Below, one piece after another: positions 17,440 to 26,130 of a stretch of DNA of 41,988 bases. Source of the DNA: Deltaproteobacteria bacterium (GTDB lineage Bacteria; Desulfobacterota; Desulfuromonadia; Desulfuromonadales; BM103); assembly GCA_005774545.1 (NCBI GenBank), contig VAUL01000024.1, forward strand, positions 1 through 41,988, given 5' to 3'. The notes beneath the pieces are model-generated. The model did not search any database. It worked only from the letters and a program-made list of their open reading frames with translations, and was not told the DNA's origin. Position numbers and translations under genes: made by a program. Every line of letters starts with the position of its first letter. The stretch's first letter is position 1.

Positions 17440-17593
17440 GCATAAACGGGTGATACGGCGGGAACTCCACACCGGGGGCGCCGCCTCTTCGAATTTCAAA
17501 GAATATTCAATGTGTTCAGAGTTTGAGTGGAAGGTGGCATCCATGAGCAAGCAGGTCGAGCGTGGCTGGACTGGGTGGACAAGGAGAGCGGGT
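17440..17593 (+). other. 154-bp leader between regulator and first cytochrome gene
   Basis: No gene or intrinsic terminator is seen. An A/T-rich stretch at about 17490-17515 could carry a secondary promoter. An in-frame ATG at 17543, preceded by GGAAGG, is an alternative start for the cytochrome, but the signal peptide fits 17594 better. Confidence 0.4.
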
Positions 17594-20500
17594 ATGAACG
17601 GCAAGCTGCGGACGTTGACGGTGGTCTCGGCGGTGGTGCTGCTGGCGCTGGCCGGACTGGTGTCGCAAGCCGGCGCGGCTACGGTGGGGCCGAAGAACCC
17701 GACGGCGGCGGCCGGAACCAACTGGGGGACGCCGACCAACGCCTATACGAGCAACAACGGCTACGCGACCTATGCCGCCCTGACCACCCAGGACTACCTG
17801 CGGATGACCGGCTTCGCCATGGGCGTGCCGAGCAACGCGCGCATCGACGGGATTGCGGTGGCCATCGAGGGGTACAACACCAACGCCACGGCCGCCAACC
17901 GCCAGATCCGCGTGGCCCTGACCAAGGACGGCACGGCGGCGGCAGGAACGCCGAAGACCGGGGTGCAGCTGGCCACGGCCGACGGCGTGGTCAACCAGGG
18001 CGGCGCGGCCGATCTGTGGGGAACCACCTGGACCGTGGCTGAACTGAACGCCGGCACCTTCGGGGTGCTGGTGTCGGATACCAACGCCACGGCCGGCGGC
18101 ACCTTCAATATCGACACGGTGACGGTGACGGTGACCTACACCCTGTGCAATGCCGCGCCGACGGTGACCTTCGCCGAGGCCGACCAGACGCTGACCATCG
18201 CCGGCAGCAGCGTGGCCTACACGGCGACCGTTCTCAACAACGACCCGGCGGGGTGCCCGAGCTATTCGTTCGCCCTGACGGCCAACGAGACCGCCGGGAA
18301 TGCCGCCGGGTTCAACTCCTCGGTTTCGCCCGTGACGGTCGGCCCGCTGGCTCCCGGCGCGTCGACGACGGCGACGCTGACGGTGCAGCACGGCACGGCG
18401 GCCAACGGCGACACGGTGACGACCACGGTGTCGGCGGCGGAAGCGAGCCATACCACCGGGACGTCGGCCGCGCGGGTGACGACCCTGACGCTGGCCTGCA
18501 ACGTCGCGCCGACGGTGGCGGTGACTACCCCGCCGCAGGGGATCTTCGCCGACAACGGCAGCGTGACCTACAACGTCAGCATCACCAGCAACGACCAGCC
18601 GGGGTGCGCCAACACGAGCTACGCGCTGAGCGCGGCCGACAGCGGCGCGCCGAAGTTCACGTCGGCGCTGCCGGCGAGCACCAACGTGCTGGTGCCGGGG
18701 GGGAGCCAGGTGGTGGTGCTGACCGTCACCGAGGCGACGGCGCTGAGCGGCGAGACGACCACCACGACGATCACCGCAACGGCGGCCGGGCACCCGGACG
18801 GCACCGCGCAGGTGACCACCAGCTTTGGCGGCAACTGGGTCGACAGCCCGCTGCTGCACAACAGCGACCGGTTCCCCGCGTCGACCAAGTGGACGGCGCA
18901 GGGCGGCTGGGGGAAGCCCGGGACCAAGTACGGGGCGATCAACTGCGACACCTGCCATGCCAAGAAGACCGGCAACATCAAGCGGATCAGGAAGACCGTC
19001 ACCGCTCCCGACCCGAGCGCGCAGTTCCCGCTGCAGGCCGATGCGACGCCGCCGGGGGGGAACGCCGACATCAGTTTCCTCGACGCCCGTGACGGCAGTT
19101 CGGATTTCGGCAGCGAATTGCCGGGGGACCGCACCGGCGGCGAGTCGAAGCGGATCTGCAATGCCTGCCATACCTACGATGCGAGCCAGACGGCCGGGGT
19201 GAAGTACCAGGCCTACAGCATGGGCGCCGACCAGGGGCACTACAGCAAGGCCGACTGCACCGCCTGCCACAAGCACAACCAGGGCTTCAAACCGGCCGGC
19301 TGCAATACCTGCCACGGCGATCCGCCGACGGTCGCCGGTGAACTCGTCAGCGGCGCGGATGCCACCGGTTCGACCACGGCCGGCGCCCACCAGGCCCATG
19401 TCGTGACGCTCGGTTTTGCCTGCTCCAACTGCCACAACGGCTACGTGATGCCGAACGGCGGCGATATCGACATCAATTTCTCGAACTTCGGTTCGACCAC
19501 CGGCAGCTACACCGGGCAGAACGGGGTGAGCTACAACGGCGCGGCCGGGACCGGCGGGCTGACCTGCAACACGGTCTACTGCCACTCCACCGGCCAGTCG
19601 GCCAACGGCGCGAGCGCGGTCCCGTCGGCCTACAGCACGCCGAGCTGGACCGGCGCCGCCGCCTGCGGCAGCTGCCACAGCAACGTCGATCCGGCGACCG
19701 GCAGCCACACGGCGCACATCAACGACGGGATCGCCTGTGCCGCCTGTCATGCCGGCAACATCCACGTCAACCGGGTGATCGACGTCAGCGCCGGCGCCTA
19801 CACGGCCGCCGGTGCGCCGGGGAACGGCTACGGCACCTGCGCCACGGCGGCCTGCCATGACGACGGTACCGGCACGGTGGTCACGACCCCGACCTGGGGC
19901 ACCTCCGCGGCCTGCTCCGAATGCCACGCCACGGTGCCGGCCACCGCCGGCCACACCACGCACCTGGGCAAGAGCTTTGCCGGGGCGGCGATCGCCTGCG
20001 GCGACTGCCATGCCGGGACGACGCAGGGAACGACGGCCGGTGCCGGGCATCGCGACGGCAACATCGACGCGACCGGCTACGCCACCGCCAACAAGGCCCT
20101 CGGCACGGCCTACACCACCTGTACGACGGCGAGCTGCCACCAGACCGGCATCAGCGCCAATAACTATGTGACGACGCCGGCGTGGGATGCGGACACGGCC
20201 AACTGCACGCAGTGCCACGCGGCGGTCCCGGCCACCGGCAGCCACGCCAAGCACGTGACCACCGCCGGCCAGGACTGCAGTGCCTGCCACACCGGGGCGA
20301 CCAGGGACGTGAGCTACAACAGCGCGGCCCACGGCGACCTGAACATCGACGTGGCGGTGGGCGGCTATGCGCCGAACAAGGCGATCGCCTCGGCGTACAC
20401 CAACTGCACCAACCTGGCCTGCCACTCCGACGGCATGACGGCGACCGGCAACTCGCCGGTGTGGGGGACGGCGGGGGGCTGCGCCTCCTGCCACGCCTCG

Positions 20501-23500
20501 AACATGGCGACCGGCAGCCACGCCAAGCACCTGGCGGAAGCGGGGGTGGGCTGCGGCGACTGCCACGCGGATGCGGTCAAGGACAGCACGGCGCCGACCG
20601 GCGGGGTGCACGCGGATGGCAACGTCGACGTCTACAACGCGGCGGCGGGCGACCTCGGCTACCCGAACAACGTGGCGTACGGCAGCGCGACCTGGACGAC
20701 CTGCAGCGCGGCCTCCTGCCATGACATGGGGCGCGGCGGGCTGGCGACGACCCCGACCTGGGGGACGGCGGTGACCAACTGCACCGAGTGCCATGCGGGG
20801 AGCGCGATCGCCACCGGCAGCCACGGCGCCCACCTTGCGGCCGGGGCGACGTGCACCAGCTGCCACGACGCGGCCACCAGCGTGGCGACGGAGACGGAGC
20901 CGGCGGCCGGGCACCGCGACACCAACATCGACACCACCGTGGCGCTGGGGTACACCCAGAACAAGGCGAAGAACTCGGCGTTCACCACCTGCGCGACGGC
21001 GAGCTGCCACAACGACGGGCGCAACAGCGGCCTGACCGGCACGTGGGGCACCACGTTGAACAACTGCTCCGAGTGCCACGCCACGGTGCCGGCCACCGCC
21101 GGTCACGCCACGCACCTGGGCAAGAGCTTTGCCGGGGCGGCGATCGCCTGCGGCGACTGCCATGCCGGGACGACGCAGGGAACGACGGCCGGTGCCGGGC
21201 ATCGCGACGGCAACATCGACGCGACCGGCTACGCCACCGCCAACAAGGCCCTCGGCACGGCCTACACCACCTGTACGACGGCGAGCTGCCACCAGACCGG
21301 CATCAGCGCCAATAACTATGTGACGACGCCGGCGTGGGATGCGGACACGGCCAACTGCACGCAGTGCCACGCGGCGGTCCCGGCCACCGGCAGCCACGCC
21401 AAGCACGTGACCACCGCCGGCCAGGACTGCAGTGCCTGCCACACCGGGGCGACCAGGGACGTGAGCTACAACAGCGCGGCCCACGGCGACCTGAACATCG
21501 ACGTGGCGGTGGGTGGTTATGCGGCCAACAAGGTGATCGGCACGGCCTTCACCAGCTGTTCGGCAGTGACCTGCCACTCGGACGGGATGGCGGCCAGCGG
21601 CAACACCCCGGTGTGGGGTACGGCCTCCGGGTGCGCGGCCTGTCACCTGTCGGACATGACCACCGGCAGCCATGCCAAACACCTGAGTGCCGGTTCGCTG
21701 TGCGGCGACTGCCACGCGGACGCGGTGAAGGACAGCACGGCGCCGACCGGCGGGGTGCACGCGGACGGCAACGTCGACGTGTACAACACGGCGGCGGGCG
21801 ACCTCGGCTACCCGAACAACGTGGCGTACGGCAGCGCGACCTGGACGACCTGTAACGCGGCCTCCTGCCATGATCCGGGGCGCGGCGCCCTGGTGGTCAC
21901 CCCGGCATGGGGGGTGAGCCGGACCGATTGCACCGAGTGCCACCTGGGGACGACGATCGCCACCGGCAGCCATGCGGCGCACCTGGCCGCGGGGGCGACC
22001 TGTGCCAGCTGCCACGACGACGCGGCCAATCCGGCGACGGAGACCAATCCGGCCGCCGGCCATATCGACACCAACATCGACACCGACCTGGCGCTGGGGT
22101 ACACCCAGAACAAGGCCAAGAACTCGGCGTTCACCACCTGCGCGACGGCGAGCTGCCACAACGACGGGCGCAACAGCGGCTTGACGGCGGCGTGGGGCAC
22201 CACCCTGAACAACTGCTCCGAGTGCCACGCCACGGCGCCGACCACCGGCAGCCATAGCGATCACTCCGCCCTCTATGCCTGCGGTACCTGCCATACCGGC
22301 ACCACCCAGGGGACGACGGCGGGGGTCGGGCATCGCGACGGCAACATCGACACCGCCGCCTCGACCGGCCTCGCCGCCGACAAGCTGAACGGCTCGGCCT
22401 TCACCAGTTGCGGCACCAGCAACTGCCACGGCTCCAACTCGCCGGTCTGGGGGACCGACCTCGACACCTTCGATGCCTGCACCCAGTGCCACGGCCAAAT
22501 GGTAGCGGCCCCGGCCACCGAGGCCCAGAAGGCTCCGGGCGGCAGCGGCGTCGACACCAACGGCGATTCGGCGGCGACCGACGCCCAGGTCGGCGCCCAC
22601 CAGATTCATCTCAATCCGACCAAGAGCAAGGCGGTCGCCTGCGTGGCCTGTCACGTCGTCCCGGCGACGATCACCGCGGCCGGCCACATCGACTCGGCCC
22701 TGCCGGCCGAGATCACCTTCGGCGGCCTGGCCCGCGGCGGCCTCGACGGCAAGGCGGCCTTCAACCCGGCCAGCTGCGCCACCACCTATTGCCACGACGG
22801 TTCCGCCCTCAAAAACGGCGGCACCTGGGATAACGGCACCCTGGCCCCGGTCTGGACCGACTCCGCCTTCATGCAGGGGACCGTGGCCGACTGCGACAAC
22901 TGCCACGGCTATCCGCCGGCCGGTGCCCACCCGGCCAACAGCGACTGCTCGGTCTGCCACGACGTGCTCAACGCCGACGACGTGACCTTCACGGCGGCGG
23001 GCAAGCTGACCCATGTCGACGGCATCGTCCAGGCTTCGGGCGGCGACAGCTGCTCCGACTGCCATGCCGCCGATATCGACGGCGCGCTCAACGGCGTCCA
23101 CGCCAAGCATGCCAACGTGGCCACCTTCCTCGCCGGCAAGACGATTTCCGGCGGCGGCTACGGCGGCGCCGGCTGGTATGCCACCACCTACACCAACGGC
23201 CAGCCGATGTTCGGCTGCGGCGAGTGCCACCCGGCCAGCGAGGGGGTCAGCCATCCGCTCAACGGACTGAACGTCGACCTCGACCCGGCCGGCGAAACGC
23301 CGACGGCCGGCAGCCTCAAGCTGAAGAACACCAATGGCCCGGCGACCCCGACCTACCTGTCGCGCTCGAGCGTGACCTGCAACAACGTCTACTGCCACTC
23401 CGACGCAGCCGGGGCGACCCCGAGCTACAAGCTGACGCCGAACTGGTACGGCGGCACGGTGAGCGGCAACTGCACCGACTGCCACGGCAACAGCCCGACC

Positions 23501-24088
23501 ACCAACGCCCATGCGCGGCACGCGGTCGGCATCCACTACGATACCCTGTATGACGATGACGGCGTCGGCCTGATGGCCACGGCGCCGACCGGCAAGGCGG
23601 CCTCCGCCGGTGCCGACGCCGCGCACGGCAACAGCCTGACGTCGAACACCCTGGGCTGCCAGAGCTGCCACAACAGCACGGTGGCGGTTGCCTACAACGC
23701 GGCCAACACGCTGTGCGGCACCTGCCACAGCGACACCAATACGCCGGTGACCGGCAACGAGAAGGCGATCATCAGCACCACCGGGTCGACCCACGTCAAC
23801 GGTCTGCCCGACGTGGTCTTCGCCACCCTGACCGGCTTCAAGAGCAAGTCGCAGTTGCGCAACGACATCACCACGGTGGCGGAGCTGAACAACAGCTGGG
23901 GCCGCAACAACGGCTACAAGGCGGTGGCCGGCACCAGCTTCGATGCCGGCAAGGCGGTGGTGCCGGGCTGGAACAGCGGCGCCAAGACCTGCTCGACGGT
24001 CGACTGCCACAACGGCATCGTGACGCCGGCCTGGACCTCGGGCTCCACCGGCAACTGCCAGGCCTGCCACACCTCCCTGCCGCAGTAG
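17594..24088 (+). CDS. giant secreted multiheme c-type cytochrome, about 49 heme sites, 2164 aa
   Basis: The ATG at 17594 follows AAGGAG by seven bases and begins a 28-residue Sec signal peptide ending Q-A-G-A. Residues about 29-180 form a beta-rich domain of unknown type. Two beta repeats of about 115 residues follow, each with a Cys pair (starting C185 and C302). From C451 to the C-terminus the protein is a heme array: I count 35 CxxCH and 14 CxxxxCH motifs, often alternating, as in the Geobacter CxxxxCH/CxxCH family (TIGR01904 type). The first four motifs form a block also found at the end of the 1878-residue protein of this cluster. Residues 774-1157 and 1158-1540 are tandem copies of one 12-heme unit, with a partial third from 1541. 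No membrane anchor or lipobox is seen. The role is probably periplasmic or extracellular electron transfer; the partner proteins are unknown. Confidence 0.93.
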   Translation: MNGKLRTLTVVSAVVLLALAGLVSQAGAATVGPKNPTAAAGTNWGTPTNAYTSNNGYATYAALTTQDYLRMTGFAMGVPSNARIDGIAVAIEGYNTNATAANRQIRVALTKDGTAAAGTPKTGVQLATADGVVNQGGAADLWGTTWTVAELNAGTFGVLVSDTNATAGGTFNIDTVTVTVTYTLCNAAPTVTFAEADQTLTIAGSSVAYTATVLNNDPAGCPSYSFALTANETAGNAAGFNSSVSPVTVGPLAPGASTTATLTVQHGTAANGDTVTTTVSAAEASHTTGTSAARVTTLTLACNVAPTVAVTTPPQGIFADNGSVTYNVSITSNDQPGCANTSYALSAADSGAPKFTSALPASTNVLVPGGSQVVVLTVTEATALSGETTTTTITATAAGHPDGTAQVTTSFGGNWVDSPLLHNSDRFPASTKWTAQGGWGKPGTKYGAINCDTCHAKKTGNIKRIRKTVTAPDPSAQFPLQADATPPGGNADISFLDARDGSSDFGSELPGDRTGGESKRICNACHTYDASQTAGVKYQAYSMGADQGHYSKADCTACHKHNQGFKPAGCNTCHGDPPTVAGELVSGADATGSTTAGAHQAHVVTLGFACSNCHNGYVMPNGGDIDINFSNFGSTTGSYTGQNGVSYNGAAGTGGLTCNTVYCHSTGQSANGASAVPSAYSTPSWTGAAACGSCHSNVDPATGSHTAHINDGIACAACHAGNIHVNRVIDVSAGAYTAAGAPGNGYGTCATAACHDDGTGTVVTTPTWGTSAACSECHATVPATAGHTTHLGKSFAGAAIACGDCHAGTTQGTTAGAGHRDGNIDATGYATANKALGTAYTTCTTASCHQTGISANNYVTTPAWDADTANCTQCHAAVPATGSHAKHVTTAGQDCSACHTGATRDVSYNSAAHGDLNIDVAVGGYAPNKAIASAYTNCTNLACHSDGMTATGNSPVWGTAGGCASCHASNMATGSHAKHLAEAGVGCGDCHADAVKDSTAPTGGVHADGNVDVYNAAAGDLGYPNNVAYGSATWTTCSAASCHDMGRGGLATTPTWGTAVTNCTECHAGSAIATGSHGAHLAAGATCTSCHDAATSVATETEPAAGHRDTNIDTTVALGYTQNKAKNSAFTTCATASCHNDGRNSGLTGTWGTTLNNCSECHATVPATAGHATHLGKSFAGAAIACGDCHAGTTQGTTAGAGHRDGNIDATGYATANKALGTAYTTCTTASCHQTGISANNYVTTPAWDADTANCTQCHAAVPATGSHAKHVTTAGQDCSACHTGATRDVSYNSAAHGDLNIDVAVGGYAANKVIGTAFTSCSAVTCHSDGMAASGNTPVWGTASGCAACHLSDMTTGSHAKHLSAGSLCGDCHADAVKDSTAPTGGVHADGNVDVYNTAAGDLGYPNNVAYGSATWTTCNAASCHDPGRGALVVTPAWGVSRTDCTECHLGTTIATGSHAAHLAAGATCASCHDDAANPATETNPAAGHIDTNIDTDLALGYTQNKAKNSAFTTCATASCHNDGRNSGLTAAWGTTLNNCSECHATAPTTGSHSDHSALYACGTCHTGTTQGTTAGVGHRDGNIDTAASTGLAADKLNGSAFTSCGTSNCHGSNSPVWGTDLDTFDACTQCHGQMVAAPATEAQKAPGGSGVDTNGDSAATDAQVGAHQIHLNPTKSKAVACVACHVVPATITAAGHIDSALPAEITFGGLARGGLDGKAAFNPASCATTYCHDGSALKNGGTWDNGTLAPVWTDSAFMQGTVADCDNCHGYPPAGAHPANSDCSVCHDVLNADDVTFTAAGKLTHVDGIVQASGGDSCSDCHAADIDGALNGVHAKHANVATFLAGKTISGGGYGGAGWYATTYTNGQPMFGCGECHPASEGVSHPLNGLNVDLDPAGETPTAGSLKLKNTNGPATPTYLSRSSVTCNNVYCHSDAAGATPSYKLTPNWYGGTVSGNCTDCHGNSPTTNAHARHAVGIHYDTLYDDDGVGLMATAPTGKAASAGADAAHGNSLTSNTLGCQSCHNSTVAVAYNAANTLCGTCHSDTNTPVTGNEKAIISTTGSTHVNGLPDVVFATLTGFKSKSQLRNDITTVAELNNSWGRNNGYKAVAGTSFDAGKAVVPGWNSGAKTCSTVDCHNGIVTPAWTSGSTGNCQACHTSLPQ
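19913..21064 (+). repeat. tandem 12-heme repeat, copy A (1152 bp)
   Basis: First copy of a 384-residue unit within the giant cytochrome gene. It starts at a C-S-E-C-H heme motif and spans 12 heme motifs. Bases 19957-20361 (405 bp) are identical to 21109-21513 in copy B, while other parts of the unit have drifted, mostly in third positions and in a few loops. Confidence 0.92.
21065..22213 (+). repeat. tandem 12-heme repeat, copy B (1149 bp)
   Basis: Second copy, in frame and one codon shorter than copy A; the difference falls in the loop after the second H-A-K-H-L. A partial third unit begins at 22214 with the same C-S-E-C-H-A-T start and diverges after about 60 residues. Confidence 0.92.
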
Positions 24089-24188
24089 GCAGGGAGGCTT
24101 TCCCCGGCGGCGTGAAGCGCAGTAAACTTTAAAGATGTGTGAAATTTTCGGCGGAGCTTCTCCCCGCGCAGCGATGACGAGGACGACG

Positions 24189-26072
24189 ATGACAAGTGCA
24201 CGAAGGATGGGACTGCAACGGACGGGGTGGCTGATGGCCCTGGGGGTGACCGTGTTGATGAGTCTGCCGGGGACGGCCCTGGCCTGGCCGACCAAGTACA
24301 CCTCCTGTTCGAGTTGTCATAACGGCACCGAGGCGACGGCAACCGTCAGCGTGGCGCTCAACGGGGTCGCCGGGACGACGATCACCGTGGCGCCGGGGGC
24401 GACCTTCGAGATCGACTGGATCGTGCGCAACATCTCCGGTTCCGGCCGCATGGGGATGGAACTCGCCGTCCCGACCGGCTGGACGGTGGCGACCGGCACC
24501 GCCAACGCCCCGGCGCTGGCCGGCTGGAACAACGTCTGGAACCTGACCGCCGGCGAGTTCTGGTGGGCGACCAGCTACTCAACCGCCGCGGAGTTTCCCT
24601 CCTCGCCGGTCGGCTACACGATCAACTTCGACGGCCCCAGCTGGGACTCGGGGACGCGCAACGCGGCGATGGACGATGCCACGGCGATGGACCTCGACGG
24701 CACGGCCAACACCATGGGGACCGACGCCCGCATCACCGTCCCCGCGGGCGCCGCGAACGGCAGCTACACCATCCAGTTGACCGGCGTCGGCCACAATGCC
24801 GGCGGCGCGAAGGCCTACAAGACCCAGGCGATCACCGTCACCGTCAGCAGCGGCGGCGGCGACAGCACCGCGCCGGTCCCCGGCACGGTTACGGTGTCGC
24901 CGCAGTCGGGGACCTTCGTGCCGGCCGCCTTCACCGTCACCACGGCGTTCACCGACGCCGAGAGCGCGGTGACCAGCTGCCAGTACACTCTCAACGGCGG
25001 CGGCGCCTGGACGGCCGGCACGGTCTCCGGTGCCCTGCCGAACTTCACCTGCACCGCCAATGTGACCGGTCAGACCAACGGCACGGCGCTGACCGTCAAC
25101 ATGCGCGCCACCTCCACCGGCGGTACGGCGACGGCCACCCAGATCAGCCGTACCGTCGATGCCGCGGCGCCGACCACCACCAGCAACGCCCCGGCGGGCT
25201 GGCAGGCGGCCGATGTCAACGTGACCCTGACGCCGACCGACGGCACCGGCTCCGGTATCGCTTCGACCCAGTACTGCGTCGACACCGCCAACAGCTGCGT
25301 CCCCGGGACCAGCGGCACCACGGTCAGCGTGACGCAGGGGGCGGGGACGGCCGGCACCCAGTACGTGCGCTTCCGCAGCACCGACAACCTGAGCAACCTC
25401 GAGACGACCAAGAGCGCCACGGTGCAGATCGACAAGGCGGCCCCGACCGACGGCACCCTGTCGATCACGCCGGGGAACACCCAGAACAGCCTGTCGTGGA
25501 CGGCCGGCGCCGATGTCGGCAGCGGGCTGCGCACCGCCAACACCTACGACCTGCGCTTCCTCAGCGGGGCGACGCCGCCGACCTGCGCGACCGGCACCTC
25601 GATCTACCTCGGGACAGGGACCTCGCACACCCATACCGGCCTGACCAACGGCACCACCTACAGCTACCGGCTGTGCACCTACGACAACGTCAACAACGTC
25701 TCGACCGGCGCCTTCGGCTCCGGCACGCCGGCCCTGGTCAACAATCCGCCGGCGGCGCCGCCGCAGGCCGCCCTGGCCCAATACAAGAGCGACGGCACCA
25801 CCGCGGTGGCGGCCGCGGCGTTTTCCAACACCGCCACGGTGGTCATGAAAGGGACGGTCACCGACCCCGAAGCGAACACCGTCCAGCTCGAAGTCGAGAT
25901 CGTGCCGTACACCAACGGCTTCACCAACACCCCGAACTGCACCAGCGGTGCGGCGGTGGCGAGCGGCACGACCGCCTCGGCCACCTGCGGCCCGCTGGCC
26001 GACGGCCGCTACAAGTGGCAGGCCCGCGGCAAGGACAGCAACGGCGCCACCGGTGCCTGGACGCAGTATTAA
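24189..26072 (+). CDS. secreted monoheme Reeler-like/fibronectin-III protein, 627 aa (paralog 1)
   Basis: The ATG at 24189 has GAGG six bases upstream and starts a 32-residue signal peptide ending T-A-L-A before W-P-T-K-Y-T; an ATG at 24174 is a weaker alternative. One heme motif (C-S-S-C-H, C40) lies at the very start of the mature protein, followed by a beta-sandwich of about 180 residues resembling Reeler/choice-of-anchor-V domains, which also begin with a single CxxCH. Ig-like and fibronectin-III-like domains follow, with Cys pairs such as Q-Y-C-V-D and C-V-P-G. The protein stops at G-A-W-T-Q-Y, inside a domain that continues in the next gene, so it may be a shortened copy. The function is unknown; a surface adhesin with electron-transfer ability is an inference. 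Confidence 0.85.
   Translation: MTSARRMGLQRTGWLMALGVTVLMSLPGTALAWPTKYTSCSSCHNGTEATATVSVALNGVAGTTITVAPGATFEIDWIVRNISGSGRMGMELAVPTGWTVATGTANAPALAGWNNVWNLTAGEFWWATSYSTAAEFPSSPVGYTINFDGPSWDSGTRNAAMDDATAMDLDGTANTMGTDARITVPAGAANGSYTIQLTGVGHNAGGAKAYKTQAITVTVSSGGGDSTAPVPGTVTVSPQSGTFVPAAFTVTTAFTDAESAVTSCQYTLNGGGAWTAGTVSGALPNFTCTANVTGQTNGTALTVNMRATSTGGTATATQISRTVDAAAPTTTSNAPAGWQAADVNVTLTPTDGTGSGIASTQYCVDTANSCVPGTSGTTVSVTQGAGTAGTQYVRFRSTDNLSNLETTKSATVQIDKAAPTDGTLSITPGNTQNSLSWTAGADVGSGLRTANTYDLRFLSGATPPTCATGTSIYLGTGTSHTHTGLTNGTTYSYRLCTYDNVNNVSTGAFGSGTPALVNNPPAAPPQAALAQYKSDGTTAVAAAAFSNTATVVMKGTVTDPEANTVQLEVEIVPYTNGFTNTPNCTSGAAVASGTTASATCGPLADGRYKWQARGKDSNGATGAWTQY
24369..24744 (+). repeat. 376-bp identical block, copy 1 of 3
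   Basis: By direct reading, this segment of the Reeler-like domain is identical, base for base, to 26311-26686 and 29709-30084. It runs from the G-T-T-I-T-V region to the R-I-T-V-P region of the protein. Flanking coding sequence is only similar, so the block boundary is sharp. Confidence 0.92.
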
Positions 26073-26130
26073 AGGGGGTGCCGTGATGACGATGAAGACG
26101 GTATCGACCAATAAAGTGAAGGGCGCGAAC

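Noticed and set aside
19913-22300. Tandem repeats as a CRISPR array
   Set aside because: The repeat is 1.15 kb, in frame and protein-coding, with no short repeat-spacer pattern. No CRISPR array or cas gene was seen anywhere in the window.
17516-24301. A minus-strand open frame of about 2260 codons opposite the largest cytochrome
   Set aside because: Same cause: antisense of the CxxCH array. The predicted protein is compositionally biased and shows no domain.
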